NCBI RefSeq assembly: GCF_900114345.1
Contig: NZ_FOZJ01000002.1
Coordinates: 1,240,001-1,304,000 of the forward strand
Direction of reading: 5' to 3'
DNA: 64,000 nucleotides
From: Microbacterium sp. cf046
GTDB taxonomy: Bacteria; Actinomycetota; Actinomycetes; Actinomycetales; Microbacteriaceae
Shown: positions 24,588 to 33,677 of the stretch, piece after piece
How positions within the stretch are numbered: position 1 is the first letter of the stretch
Layout of the letters: the number at the start of each line of letters is the position of its first letter
Position numbers and translations under genes: made by a program
The notes under the pieces: model-generated
Told to the model about the DNA's origin: nothing
Seen by the model: only the letters and a program-made list of their open reading frames with translations
Databases searched by the model: none

Positions 24588-25502
24588 CTAGATCAAGCCG
24601 TTCTCGGTGAGCCAGGCCTTGGCGATGTCAGGCGTCGACTCCTGGTCGACCGTGCTCTGCACGTTGAGCGCGACCAGGCCCTCGGGCGTGAGCGCAGCGC
24701 TGATCGCGTTGATGATCTCGGCCGCGCCGTCCGGGAGCTCGCCGCTGACGACGGGCACGACGTTCGAGGCGAGGAACAGACCCTCGGGGTCTTCCAGGAC
24801 GACCAGGTCGTCGGTCTGGATGCGGGGGTCGGCGGTGTACACGTTCGCGACCTGGACGGTGTTCGCCAGCAGGGCCTCGACCGTGGTGTCGGCAGTCGGC
24901 GAGAACGCGACGGTCACGCCGTACGTCTCGAGCAGGCCGGCGGGTCCGTACGGACGCTCGGCGAGCTCGGGCGCACCGCCCAGGGTGAGCGGGGTGCTGA
25001 CGTTCGCAAGGTCGCCGATCGTGACGAGCGAGTTCTCATCGGCGAACGCCTTCGTCACGGTATAGGAGTCCTGGTCGGTCGCGCTGGACTGGTCGAGCAC
25101 GCTGAGACCGTCGGGCAGCGCGTCGGGCAGCGCCGCGTAGACGTCGTCGGAGGTCCGTGCCGTCGTCTCCGGGTCGAAGAACTGCAGGAGGTTGCCCGAG
25201 TACTCGGGGAACAGGGTGATCTCACCGGCCTCGAGCGCAGGGATGTACGCGTCGCGCTGACCCGAGTTGAAGGCGTCACGAGACACCTCGAACCCGCCGT
25301 TCTCCAGTGCCTGGGCGTAGATCTCGGCGATGATCTCGTTCGAGTAGTAGGCCTGCGAGCCGATCACGATCGTCTCGCCCGCCGCCGGGGCGTCCGTCTC
25401 GGGGGCGAGGGGGTCGCTGGAGGCGCACCCGGCCGCGACGAGCGCGACACCGGTGAGGACGGCCGCGGCCAGCGCGAGCCGGGACTTCTTTGCTGTGAAC
25501 AT
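24588..25502 (-). CDS. Osmoprotectant ABC transporter substrate-binding lipoprotein (OpuCC/ProX type)
   Basis: A 304-aa lipoprotein. The signal peptide ends in LVAAGC (Cys26 region), followed by an acidic linker and an OpuAC-type fold (ETIVIGSQAYYSNEIIAEIYAQ, FPEYSGNLLQFF, VANVYTADP). Such proteins bind glycine betaine, choline, carnitine or proline betaine. The ATG at 25502 follows GAGGAAG. It is the last gene of the four-gene importer, 32 bp after the second permease. The ligand-binding aromatic cage cannot be verified by eye. Confidence 0.9.
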   Translation of the reverse strand: MFTAKKSRLALAAAVLTGVALVAAGCASSDPLAPETDAPAAGETIVIGSQAYYSNEIIAEIYAQALENGGFEVSRDAFNSGQRDAYIPALEAGEITLFPEYSGNLLQFFDPETTARTSDDVYAALPDALPDGLSVLDQSSATDQDSYTVTKAFADENSLVTIGDLANVSTPLTLGGAPELAERPYGPAGLLETYGVTVAFSPTADTTVEALLANTVQVANVYTADPRIQTDDLVVLEDPEGLFLASNVVPVVSGELPDGAAEIINAISAALTPEGLVALNVQSTVDQESTPDIAKAWLTENGLI

Positions 25503-25534
25503 TGTTCTTCCTCTGGGTTGGGATGGAGCGGTGG

Positions 25535-26272
25535 TCAGGAGACAGCAGCGGACGCCGTGCGAGCGGACGCCGATCTCTTCGGAGCGGATCGATGTTCGGA
25601 TTGCGAGGCGCGCACGCCCGCCGGGATGGATGCGCGCTGCAGGAGGGCGAAGATGCCGTCCAGCACGAGGGCCAGGGCGGCCACGAGCAGTGCGCCGCCC
25701 AGGACGATGTCGAAGCGACGCAGCGGGATGCCGGCCAGGATGTACTGTCCGAGCCCGCCGAGGTTGATGAAGGCGGCGATCGTGACGGTCGCCACGACCT
25801 GGAGCGTCGCCGAGCGCAGGCCTGCGATCAGGAGCGAGAGCCCGAGCGGCACCTCGACGCGCCACAGGACCTGCCACTGCGTCATGCCCATCGAGCGGGC
25901 CGCGTCGATCACCTTGCGGTCGATCGCCTCGAACCCGGTGTACGCGCCCGCGAGGATCGACGGAATCGCCAGGAGCACGAACGTGATGATGGCGGCCTCG
26001 GTCGTGCGCAGCACGCCGAGGAGCAGGAAGAGGAGGATCAGGAGCCCGAACGACGGGATCGCGCGCGCGGCTCCTGAGATCGCGACCGCGATGTCGCGGC
26101 CTTTGCCCGTGTGCCCGATCGCCCAGCCGAGCGGGACGGCGATCAGGGCGGCAATCAGCACGGATACGAACGTGAAGAAGAGGTGCTGACCGAGCGCGAC
26201 GGGGATGGGAGCGAGGCCGGCCCCGGGGTTTCCGGAGAAGATCCATGCGATGGCTTCGGCGATGAGGTTCAT
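25535..26272 (-). CDS. Osmoprotectant ABC transporter permease (OpuCD type)
   Basis: A 245-aa inner-membrane permease with about five or six helices and the EAA-type loop (EAIDRKVIDAARSMGMTQWQ). The start ATG at 26272 overlaps the first permease stop by 4 nt (ATGA). The C-terminus has a basic Ser/Arg-rich tail. It works with the partner permease, ATPase and binding lipoprotein of the same operon in uptake of compatible solutes. Confidence 0.9.
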   Translation of the reverse strand: MNLIAEAIAWIFSGNPGAGLAPIPVALGQHLFFTFVSVLIAALIAVPLGWAIGHTGKGRDIAVAISGAARAIPSFGLLILLFLLLGVLRTTEAAIITFVLLAIPSILAGAYTGFEAIDRKVIDAARSMGMTQWQVLWRVEVPLGLSLLIAGLRSATLQVVATVTIAAFINLGGLGQYILAGIPLRRFDIVLGGALLVAALALVLDGIFALLQRASIPAGVRASQSEHRSAPKRSASARTASAAVS

Positions 26273-26952
26273 GCGACGCTCACCTCCAACGGCAGGGCGC
26301 CGCGCCGGACCCGGCGCCGCTGCGCCCGCGACCACGGCATCAGCACCCGTCCCGCGGCGATCAGCAGCCCGTCGAGCACCAGGGCGATGACCACGACCGC
26401 GACGATTCCGGCGAGCACCTCCGGGATGATACGCCGCTGCGAGCCGTTCGTGAACAGGTAGCCGAGGTTCGTCACGCCGATCAGGGCGCCCACGGTGGCG
26501 AGCGCGATCGTGCTGACCGCGGTGACGCGAAGGCCGGCCAGGATGACCGGCCCGGCGAGCGGCAGATCCACGGCCCAGAAGCGCCGGCCGGCGCCGTAGC
26601 CCATCGCCGTGGCCGAGAGCCGCACGGATGCGTCGACGGAGTCGAGCCCGTCGGTGACCGATCGAACCATGAGCGCGATCGCGTAGATCGTGAGCGCCAG
26701 GATCAGGTTCACCTCGTTGAACGGCGGAAGCCCGACGATCACGGGGATGATCATGAGCAGCGCGAGCGAGGGGATCGTATACAGCAGGCCGGTCACCGTC
26801 AGGATGCCGCCCCGGGCGACCCGGTACCTCCAGGCCAGCCAGCCCAGCGGCAGCGAGAGCGCGAAGCCGAGGATGATCGCGACGACCGACTGGCGCAGGT
26901 GCACCAGGGTCAGCTCCCAGATCAGGTCGAGGTTGTTCGCGACCCAGTTCAC
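26269..26952 (-). CDS. Osmoprotectant ABC transporter permease (OpuCB type)
   Basis: A 227-aa inner-membrane permease. Hydrophobic segments start near residues 17, 45, 80 and 130, and the EAA-like loop reads VRLSATAMGYGAGRRFWAVDLP. The GTG at 26952 overlaps the ATPase stop by 4 nt (GTGA), and its own stop overlaps the second permease. The C-terminal end is strongly basic (SRAQRRRVRRG). The start was set by the overlap and by homology of the opening NWVANNLDLIWELTLVHL, where import permeases of this family begin. Confidence 0.9.
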   Translation of the reverse strand: MNWVANNLDLIWELTLVHLRQSVVAIILGFALSLPLGWLAWRYRVARGGILTVTGLLYTIPSLALLMIIPVIVGLPPFNEVNLILALTIYAIALMVRSVTDGLDSVDASVRLSATAMGYGAGRRFWAVDLPLAGPVILAGLRVTAVSTIALATVGALIGVTNLGYLFTNGSQRRIIPEVLAGIVAVVVIALVLDGLLIAAGRVLMPWSRAQRRRVRRGALPLEVSVA

Positions 26953-27800
26953 GTTTCCGTCTCCTGCAGCGCCGCCTCCGGCAGCGCGCTCTCCACGATC
27001 GACCCCTGTGTGCGGCCTTCGCTGTCGACGACGACGGTGCCGCGGTCTGTGTGCTTGAGCGAGAGCGCGCGCTTGCCGCGATCGGATCCGATGAAGCTCG
27101 CGACGAAATCGTCGGCGGGGTTCTCGATGATCTCGCTCGGCGAACCGACCTGCGCGATCTTGGCGCCCTTCTGCAGGATCACCACCTGATCGCCGAGCAG
27201 GAAGGCCTCGTCGATGTCGTGCGTGACGAACACGACAGTCTTGCCGAGTTCGCGCTGCAGCCGGATGAGCTCCTGCTGAAGATCGGCGCGCACGATCGGG
27301 TCGACGGCGCCGAAGGGCTCGTCCATCAGGAGGATGTTCGGGTCGGCCGCGAGGCCGCGGGCGACTCCGACGCGCTGCTGCTGGCCGCCGGAGAGCTGGC
27401 TCGGGTACCGCTTGGCGAGGGACCGGTCGAGCCCCACCGTGTCGAGCAGCTCGAGCGCCTGCTCGCGCGCGCGCTTCTTCGGCACGCCGCTGAGGACCGG
27501 CACCGTCGCGACATTGTCGATCACGGTGAAATGCGGCATCAGCCCGGAGTTCTGCATCACGTAGCCGATGCTGCGACGGAGGGCGACGGGGTCCCGCGTG
27601 AGGATGCTCTCGCCGTCGATCTCTATGTCGCCGCCGGTCGGATCGACCATGCGGTTGATCATCCGCAGCAGCGTCGTCTTGCCGCAGCCCGACGATCCGA
27701 CGAAGACCGTGGTCTTTCGCGACGGGATGATCAGGCTGAAGTCCTCGACGGCGCGCGTGCCGTCGGGGAATTCCTTGCTCGTCGAACGGAACTCGATCAT
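26949..27800 (-). CDS. Osmoprotectant ABC transporter ATP-binding protein (OpuCA type)
   Basis: A 283-aa ATPase, first gene of the importer operon. Walker A is GSSGCGKTT, the signature [16 protein letters not shown], and Walker B ILLMDEPFGAVDP. After the ATPase domain (about residue 225) comes a short region of about 55 residues instead of the paired CBS domains found in many OpuA/OpuC ATPases, so osmotic sensing through CBS seems to be missing. A possible ribosome site, AGAGGA, lies about 10 nt upstream of the ATG at 27800. The 169-bp upstream gap holds the operon promoter; I could not fix its elements. Confidence 0.92.
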   Translation of the reverse strand: MIEFRSTSKEFPDGTRAVEDFSLIIPSRKTTVFVGSSGCGKTTLLRMINRMVDPTGGDIEIDGESILTRDPVALRRSIGYVMQNSGLMPHFTVIDNVATVPVLSGVPKKRAREQALELLDTVGLDRSLAKRYPSQLSGGQQQRVGVARGLAADPNILLMDEPFGAVDPIVRADLQQELIRLQRELGKTVVFVTHDIDEAFLLGDQVVILQKGAKIAQVGSPSEIIENPADDFVASFIGSDRGKRALSLKHTDRGTVVVDSEGRTQGSIVESALPEAALQETET

Positions 27801-27969
27801 CGGCGCCGTTCCTCTCCCGGAGGCGCGTCGGCACCTCGTCGCATCAGCCGGTCATCCGACTGCTTTTCGAGCGTAGCGAACCCCTCGGACGCCGGACCCG
27901 AAATGGCGGATCGTTGCAATCCGGCGACTCAAAGGCTAGATTCACCCGGTCTCGGCGACCTGCCAACGG

Positions 27970-28893
27970 CTACAGCACCCGCGCGCCGTGGACCGGTCCG
28001 TGCACGTGGAGGGCCTCGTAGCCCGCTGCCGAGAGGACGACCTGCAGCTCGAGGGCGGACTCGGGATCCGCCGCGAGGAACGCGAGTGTCGGACCGGAGC
28101 CCGAGACCAGACCGGCCAGGGCGCCCGCCTCCTCGCCGAGCTCGAGCGCCTCCCGCAATTCGGGCCGGAGCGACAGCGCTGCCGCCTGCAGATCGTTGCG
28201 TACACTCTCCGCCAGCGCGATCGGATCCCCCGCGCGCAGCGCGTGCAGCACGCCCGGGTCCACGGCCGGCGTGCGTACGGAAGAGAGGATGTCGGGCCGG
28301 GTCCGCAGCGCGTCAAGGTGCGCGTACACCTCGGGCGTGGACAGCCCCGCACCGGAGGGCACGATCACCCAGTCGAACCGCCCCTTCGCCAGCGCGGGGC
28401 TCAGCTGGTCGCCTCGGCCGGTCCCGATGGCCGTGCCTCCCATGAGGGAGAACGGCACGTCCGCTCCCAGACGCGCGGCGAGCTGCTGCAGCTGAGCCGC
28501 GCCCAGGTCGGCCCCCCAGAGCGCGTCGCACGCGACCAGCGCGGCCGCGGCATCCGCCGATCCCCCGCCCATTCCCCCGGCGACCGGCACGTGCTTGACG
28601 ATCTCCAGGTGGACGCCGCCGGTGTGCCCGGCCTTCTGCGCGACGAGCCGGGCCGCCCGCAATGCCAGGTTGCGGTCGTCTTCGGGCACGCCCGACACGT
28701 CGACGGTTCCCGAGACCGACACCGAGTAGTCGGCGGCAGGCTCGGCCCACACGTCTTCGTAGAGCGAGACCGCCTGATACGCGGATGCCACCTCGTGGTA
28801 TCCGTCGTCCTGGACGTCGCCGACCTCGAAGAAGAGGTTCAGCTTCCCGGGCGCCCTGACGTGGACGCGGTCGGCGACGTAAGCGCGACTCAC
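27970..28893 (-). CDS. ispE: 4-diphosphocytidyl-2-C-methyl-D-erythritol kinase
   Basis: A 307-aa GHMP kinase of the MEP isoprenoid pathway that phosphorylates CDP-methylerythritol. The substrate motif [14 protein letters not shown] lies at the N-terminus, the ATP loop [17 protein letters not shown] near residue 95, and the third GHMP motif [11 protein letters not shown] near 275. The GTG at 28893 overlaps the stop of the upstream aldo/keto reductase by 4 nt, so ispE translation is coupled to it. It belongs to the conserved metG-tatD-ksgA-ispE order, here interspersed with other genes. Confidence 0.94.
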   Translation of the reverse strand: MSRAYVADRVHVRAPGKLNLFFEVGDVQDDGYHEVASAYQAVSLYEDVWAEPAADYSVSVSGTVDVSGVPEDDRNLALRAARLVAQKAGHTGGVHLEIVKHVPVAGGMGGGSADAAAALVACDALWGADLGAAQLQQLAARLGADVPFSLMGGTAIGTGRGDQLSPALAKGRFDWVIVPSGAGLSTPEVYAHLDALRTRPDILSSVRTPAVDPGVLHALRAGDPIALAESVRNDLQAAALSLRPELREALELGEEAGALAGLVSGSGPTLAFLAADPESALELQVVLSAAGYEALHVHGPVHGARVL

Positions 28894-29957
28894 AGCTGGG
28901 CCGACTCCGCCCACAGGTCGACGTCGAGACGGCCGGACAGCGCGTCGATCTCCTCGAGCTCCTCTGTGTCGAACGCGGGTCCCGCGACGGCCGCGACGTT
29001 CTCGTCCAGCTGTTCGGGGCGGGACGCGCCGATCAGCGCGGACGTGACCACCGGGTCGCGAAGCACCCATTGGATCGCCATCTGAGCGAGCGTCTGCCCG
29101 CGCTGCTTGGCGATCACATCGAGGCTGCGCAGCGCCGAGAGCCCGGCATCCGAGAGCTGCCTGTCCGGGATCGACGAGCGCTTCTGCGCCCTGTCGGCCG
29201 GACCCTCGCCGAGGTACTTGTCGGTGAGCAGTCCCTGCGCGAGCGGCGTGAACGCGATCGCGCCCATGCCCTCCTGCTTGAGCACGCCGGTCAGGCCGTC
29301 CTCGACCCACCGATTGAGGATCGAGTAGGCGGGCTGGTGGATCACCAGCGGCGTGCCGAGGCTGCGCGCGACCGCGGCGGCGATCGCCGTTCGTTCGGCG
29401 CTGTACGAGGAGATGCCGACGTACAGCGCCTTGCCCTGCCGGACGAGCGTGTCGAGGGCTCCGATCGTCTCCTCGATCGGCGTGATCGGATCGACCCGGT
29501 GCGAGTAGAAGATGTCGACGTACTCGACGCTCATGCGCTTCAGGGACTGCTCCGCGCTCGCGAGGATGTACTTCCGCGAGCCGAGGTCGCCGTACGGTCC
29601 GGGCCACATGTCGTAGCCGGCCTTGGACGAGATGATCAGCTCGTCCCGGTACGGGGCGAAGTCCTCGCGCATCATCCGCCCGAAGTTCGTCTCGGCCGTC
29701 CCGTACGGGGGGCCGTAGTTGTTCGCGAGGTCGAAGTGGGTGATGCCGATGTCGAACGCGTGGCGCAGCACCGCGCGCTGGTTGTCGAACGGGATGTTGT
29801 CTCCGAAGTTCCACCACAGGCCGAGCGAGATCGGCGGCAGGTAGAGGCCGGACGCCCCGACCTGGCGATACTCGGTCCCGGAGTACCGATCGGCGGCGGC
29901 CGCATAGGGCCGGTGGAGCTCGTTGACGTCAGGGCGGAATCGGGGTGCGTCGGTCAC
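28890..29957 (-). CDS. Aldo/keto reductase (YghZ/glyceraldehyde-phosphate-reductase-like)
   Basis: A 355-aa TIM-barrel NADPH-dependent reductase. The catalytic tetrad is visible in part: [12 protein letters not shown] holds Asp and Tyr, LIISSKAGY holds Lys, and YSHRVD holds the His. Its closest look is the YghZ group, which reduces methylglyoxal and glyceraldehyde-3-phosphate, though the substrate is inferred. The GTG at 29957 has TAGGCT (29964-29969) ending 6 nt upstream, giving a leaderless transcript that continues into ispE. Confidence 0.9.
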   Translation of the reverse strand: MTDAPRFRPDVNELHRPYAAAADRYSGTEYRQVGASGLYLPPISLGLWWNFGDNIPFDNQRAVLRHAFDIGITHFDLANNYGPPYGTAETNFGRMMREDFAPYRDELIISSKAGYDMWPGPYGDLGSRKYILASAEQSLKRMSVEYVDIFYSHRVDPITPIEETIGALDTLVRQGKALYVGISSYSAERTAIAAAVARSLGTPLVIHQPAYSILNRWVEDGLTGVLKQEGMGAIAFTPLAQGLLTDKYLGEGPADRAQKRSSIPDRQLSDAGLSALRSLDVIAKQRGQTLAQMAIQWVLRDPVVTSALIGASRPEQLDENVAAVAGPAFDTEELEEIDALSGRLDVDLWAESAQL

Positions 29958-29963
29958 GCCCCG

Positions 29964-29969
29964 AGCCTA
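29964..29969 (-). promoter_or_regulatory. Leaderless -10 element for the aldo/keto reductase-ispE operon
   Basis: TAGGCT on the minus strand ends 6 nt before the GTG at 29957. It would drive both the reductase and the overlapping ispE. Confidence 0.5.
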
Positions 29970-30105
29970 GCCCGGGCCGTGCGCGCAGGGCACGGGTCAC
30001 GAAGACGTGGGCAGCACGTCCGCTGGCGGTTGTCAAGGGCGCGATCGCGAAATGTGACCGAAACGCACGGCGCCTAGTCTTGCCCTCTGTCCATTTGGAG
30101 GTCCT

Positions 30106-31689
30106 ATGGCGACGCTGTCCGCTCTGCCCGCCCACCCCCGCAGCTGGGCCGCGCTTCTCGAGCGCGACGACATCGTCCTCGATCGCGGCGTTCTGCGGCT
30201 GCGCCACGAGCGCACCACGCCCGACGACGCGCGCACGGAGGACCTGCTGCTGACGGCGCGTGTCCTCGAGCATGCCGGAGTTCCGGTGCTGCTGGTCCGG
30301 CATGATCTGCGCATCCCGGTCCTCGTCGTGGACGTGGCGGATGCCGCGGCCGCGGCATCCGCGCTGAGCGAACTGCCCGAACCGCTCTACGTGAAGCGGA
30401 AGGCGCATGCGGCCATCCTCGCCGCCGAGCTGGAGACGCCGGTGGCCGCACCCGCCTCGATCCGGGTGTACCGACCTCGGATCTCGGAGCACGGCGAGCT
30501 CCGGTACGACCACGAGATCGGCATCCGACTGGAATTCTGGCGCTTCGGCGAGGAGCTCGTCGAAGCGCCGCACGACAACGCGGTGACCCGTCGGCTCACA
30601 CCGGTCTCGGATCTCGAGTTCACCGAGGTCGAGCGGTACGGGCGCCGCTGGCGGACGATCCGCGGAATGTTCGACGTGCACCCCGCGGAGTTCACCGAAG
30701 ACGTCGACATGGTCTTCTCGTGGGTGGACGGCTCGTCCACCGACTTCCAGCGCCAGCGCGCCGCGCAGCTGGCCGAGTACGTCGTCGGCGAGGGAGATGA
30801 CGGTCCCGCACGATACCGGCACGTCGACGAACTGCGCTACGCACTTCGCAGCGTGCACATGTACGCACCCTGGGTCCGCCGCATCTTCATCGCGACCGAC
30901 TCGCCCGCCCCCGCGTGGCTGCTCGAGCATCCGAAGGTGACGATCGTGCGCAGCGAGGAGTTCTTCGCCGACACGTCGGTCCTGCCGATCCACAACTCGC
31001 ACGCCGTCGAGTCGCAGCTGCATCGCATCGACGGGCTCGCGGAGCACTTCCTCTACTCGAACGACGACATGTTCTTCGGGCGACCCGTCGAACCGGAGCT
31101 GTTCTTCTCCCCCGCCGGGCTGACGCGGTTCGTGGAGTGCGGCATCCGGATCGGCGCGGGCGGCTCGGCTGTGCACCGCAGCGGACACGACAATGCGCTC
31201 CGGGTGAACCGGGCGCTGCTGCGTGAGCGCTTCGGCCGCACGATCACGCGCGACCTCGAGCACTGCGCCACGCCCCTGCGCCGGAGCGTCGTCGACGAGC
31301 TCGAGCGGGCATTCCCCGAGGACTTCGCGCGCACCGCGGCCTCCCGCTTCCGCTCAGCCACCGACATCTCGGTGACCAACAGCCTGTACCACTACTACGC
31401 GCAGTTCACCGGGCGGGCGATCGCCACGACGCGGCCTCGGGTGCGCTACGTGCAGACCACGCTCGCGGCATCCCTCGCCGGGATGGAGCGCCTGGCCCGC
31501 CGACGCGACGTCGACATGTTCTGCCTCAACGACGGCGGCTCGGGCGAGATGCCCGAGGACCTGCGGGTGCGCACCGTCACCGGCATCCTGGAGCGGATGT
31601 TCCCGATCCGAGCGCCGTGGGAGCGCGAAGAGGTCAGCGCAGAACGGGGATCGGCTCCGTCGGCGGAGCGATCCGTCGCGACGCGCTGA
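30106..31689 (+). CDS. Stealth family sugar-phosphate transferase
   Basis: A 527-aa protein with all four Stealth conserved regions: CR1 DMVFSWVDG near residue 204, CR2 [20 protein letters not shown] with [11 protein letters not shown]3 around [19 protein letters not shown], and CR4 MFCLND near the C-terminus. Stealth proteins transfer hexose-1-phosphates to build capsular or wall phosphoglycans, and are related to GlcNAc-1-phosphotransferase. About 200 N-terminal residues of unknown role precede CR1. The ATG follows GGAGG, and a TAGTCT -10 lies at 30075-30080. No capsule genes are nearby. The last 56 bp overlap the 3' end of the opposing phosphoesterase gene. Confidence 0.88.
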   Translation: MATLSALPAHPRSWAALLERDDIVLDRGVLRLRHERTTPDDARTEDLLLTARVLEHAGVPVLLVRHDLRIPVLVVDVADAAAAASALSELPEPLYVKRKAHAAILAAELETPVAAPASIRVYRPRISEHGELRYDHEIGIRLEFWRFGEELVEAPHDNAVTRRLTPVSDLEFTEVERYGRRWRTIRGMFDVHPAEFTEDVDMVFSWVDGSSTDFQRQRAAQLAEYVVGEGDDGPARYRHVDELRYALRSVHMYAPWVRRIFIATDSPAPAWLLEHPKVTIVRSEEFFADTSVLPIHNSHAVESQLHRIDGLAEHFLYSNDDMFFGRPVEPELFFSPAGLTRFVECGIRIGAGGSAVHRSGHDNALRVNRALLRERFGRTITRDLEHCATPLRRSVVDELERAFPEDFARTAASRFRSATDISVTNSLYHYYAQFTGRAIATTRPRVRYVQTTLAASLAGMERLARRRDVDMFCLNDGGSGEMPEDLRVRTVTGILERMFPIRAPWEREEVSAERGSAPSAERSVATR

Positions 31690-32560
31690 GAGCCTGCACA
31701 CCGGCGGCCGCCAGCCTACGCTGGGCTTCGGCCGCGTCGATGTGCTCGAGGGCGTTCGGCGCCTCGACCGGGACGACCGAGTGCACGATCGTGTCGTCGT
31801 AGACGTGCACCAAGTTGAAGGCCTGTGCGCCGTCCTGCGGGCGGGTCCCTCCTACCGGCACCGTCAGATCCTGCGCGTAGCAGGTGGATGACGCGACCGA
31901 TACCGGGATGCCCGCGAAGGTCGCGAACGTCGAGTAGTGGAGATGGCCGGCGATGATCGCGCGGACGTCGGTGCCGCGGAGCACGCGGGCCAGGCGCGAC
32001 TGGTCCCGCAGTTCGACGCTCCCCGCCAGCGGCAGAACGCTCGGCACCGGCGGATGGTGCATCGCGAGGATCGTGCCCAGAGGCGCAGGAGTCGCGAGCA
32101 CCCCGGCGAGCCATTCGAGCTGGGCATCGCGCAGCTCGCCGTGGTGGAATCCGGGCACGCTGGTGTCGAGGGTGACCAGCCGCAGCCCGTCGAGCTCGTC
32201 GACGCGGTCGACCGGCTGCGGCTCCGAGGCAGACGGCTCGTCCAGGAGACGAAGCCGGAACTGCGCGCGATCGTCGTGATTTCCCATCACCCAGAACACC
32301 CGTGTGCCCAGCCGGTGCGCGAACGGCTCGACCAGGGCGCGCAACTCGGAATAGGCATCGCCCTCGCCCAGGTCGACGAGGTCCCCCGTGAAGATCACTC
32401 CGTCCGGCGCGATGCCCGAGGCTTCGATCGCCGTCAGCGCACGGACCAGGCGGTCACGCGCGTCGACGAGGTCGAACAGTCGCGAACCGGCTGCTCGCAG
32501 ATGTGTGTCGCTGAGATGGAGCAGCACCCGTTCGGGCGCCGGATACTCCGCCGTGCGCAT
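31634..32560 (-). CDS. Metallophosphoesterase (CpdA-like cyclic nucleotide phosphodiesterase family)
   Basis: A 308-aa calcineurin-like phosphoesterase with the full metal ligand set: [28 protein letters not shown] and GHLHYS. This set and the length match the CpdA/Rv0805 class, which hydrolyses 2',3'- or 3',5'-cAMP; the true substrate is not fixed by sequence. The ATG at 32560 follows GGGGAGGG. Its 3' end runs 56 bp into the oppositely oriented Stealth gene. Confidence 0.88.
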   Translation of the reverse strand: MRTAEYPAPERVLLHLSDTHLRAAGSRLFDLVDARDRLVRALTAIEASGIAPDGVIFTGDLVDLGEGDAYSELRALVEPFAHRLGTRVFWVMGNHDDRAQFRLRLLDEPSASEPQPVDRVDELDGLRLVTLDTSVPGFHHGELRDAQLEWLAGVLATPAPLGTILAMHHPPVPSVLPLAGSVELRDQSRLARVLRGTDVRAIIAGHLHYSTFATFAGIPVSVASSTCYAQDLTVPVGGTRPQDGAQAFNLVHVYDDTIVHSVVPVEAPNALEHIDAAEAQRRLAAAGVQALSASRRIAPPTEPIPVLR

Positions 32561-32695
32561 GGGACCCTCCCCAGTCGGCGGGCCGCGGTCGAGGAACGGT
32601 CGCCGTCGCCGCCATGGTGGCGGGTCGGGGGAAATGTTACAGGCATGTTTCGTGAACGCCGGGATGACAGGACCCGAACAGTCGACGACGCAGAG

Positions 32696-33538
32696 CTAGG
32701 AGGCTTGCGCGATGCGCAGGAAGTCCTCCACGCCGAGCTCTTCTCCGCGCGCCGTGGGGGCCACGCCCGCGCGCTCGAGGATCGCGGATGCCGAAGCGGC
32801 GGACCCGCCGAGCACACCCGAGACCGCCTGCCGGAGCATCTTCCGTCGCTGCTGGAAGGCGGCATCGACGATCTGGAAGGTCCGCACGCGCTCCGCCTCG
32901 GTGCCGCGCAGCTCGTCGTCGCGAGTGAAGGCGACCAGCACGCTGTCCACGTTGGGCACGGGCCAGAACACCTGCCGCGACACTTTGCCGGCGAGCCGCC
33001 ACGGGCCGTACCAGGCTGCTTTCACACTCGGCGCACCGTAGGTCTTGGACCCGGGAGGCGCCGCGAGGCGTTCGCCGACCTCGGCCTGGACCATCACGAC
33101 GCCGCGCCGGATGGACGGGAAGCTCTCCAGGAAGTGCAGCAGCACGGGGACCGACACGTTGTAGGGCAGGTTCGCGACGAGCACCTCCGGATCGCCGGGC
33201 AGCTCGGTCAGCCGCAGCGCGTCGGCATCGACGACCTCCAAGGCGCCGTCCGGGACACCGTGTGCGGCGGCCGTCTCGGGCAGGCGAGCGGCCAGCCGGT
33301 GGTCGATCTCCACCGCGGTGACCGTCGCGCCGGCCTCGAGGATCGCGAGCGTCAGCGACCCGAGACCCGGGCCGACCTCGACCACGTGCTCACCCGGCGC
33401 GACCTGTGCGACATGCACGATCCGCCGCACGGAGTTCGCATCGACGACGAAGTTCTGGCCGAGCTTCTTGGTCGGGGTGACCTCCAGCTCGGCGGCCAGC
33501 GCGCGGATCTCGGCCGCGCCGAGAAGTGTCACGGGCAT
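32696..33538 (-). CDS. rsmA: 16S rRNA (adenine1518-N6/adenine1519-N6)-dimethyltransferase
   Basis: A 280-aa enzyme (also called KsgA) that dimethylates the two adenines of the 16S rRNA helix 45 loop. The motifs are KKLGQNFVVDANSV, the SAM loop VEVGPGLGSLTLAIL, VEID, DADALRL and the catalytic VANLPYNVSVPVL. Start and length fit the family. TACAGT (33545-33550) ends 6 nt before the ATG, so the gene is probably leaderless. The ispE gene that usually follows is displaced by about 3.7 kb. Confidence 0.95.
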   Translation of the reverse strand: MPVTLLGAAEIRALAAELEVTPTKKLGQNFVVDANSVRRIVHVAQVAPGEHVVEVGPGLGSLTLAILEAGATVTAVEIDHRLAARLPETAAAHGVPDGALEVVDADALRLTELPGDPEVLVANLPYNVSVPVLLHFLESFPSIRRGVVMVQAEVGERLAAPPGSKTYGAPSVKAAWYGPWRLAGKVSRQVFWPVPNVDSVLVAFTRDDELRGTEAERVRTFQIVDAAFQQRRKMLRQAVSGVLGGSAASASAILERAGVAPTARGEELGVEDFLRIAQAS

Positions 33539-33544
33539 GTGTTC

Positions 33545-33550
33545 ACTGTA
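33545..33550 (-). promoter_or_regulatory. Leaderless -10 element for rsmA
   Basis: TACAGT on the minus strand ends 6 nt before the ATG at 33538. Confidence 0.55.
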
Positions 33551-33595
33551 GCCGCGCGTCCCGCCACCGCCGTCGCCCGCGCGCCGCGCCCTCCC

Positions 33596-33625
33596 TTGAC
33601 AGGGCCGCGCCGATCACGACAGGGT
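33596..33625 (+). promoter_or_regulatory. Promoter of the sugar transporter gene
   Basis: TTGACA (33596-33601) is followed after 18 nt by CAGGGT (33620-33625), leaving a leader of about 45 nt with an AGGAGGA ribosome site. This is a leadered promoter, unlike those of its neighbours. Confidence 0.4.
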
Positions 33626-33677
33626 GAGGCCAGGCGGGCAACGCTGCTCGTTGTGCACGAACGAGGAGGATCCGCCC

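Noticed and set aside
26953..27834. Reading the first osmoprotectant permease as a 521-residue fusion
   Set aside because: The upstream half is out of frame with the ATPase gene and meaningless; the permease starts at the GTG at 26952 that overlaps the ATPase stop.
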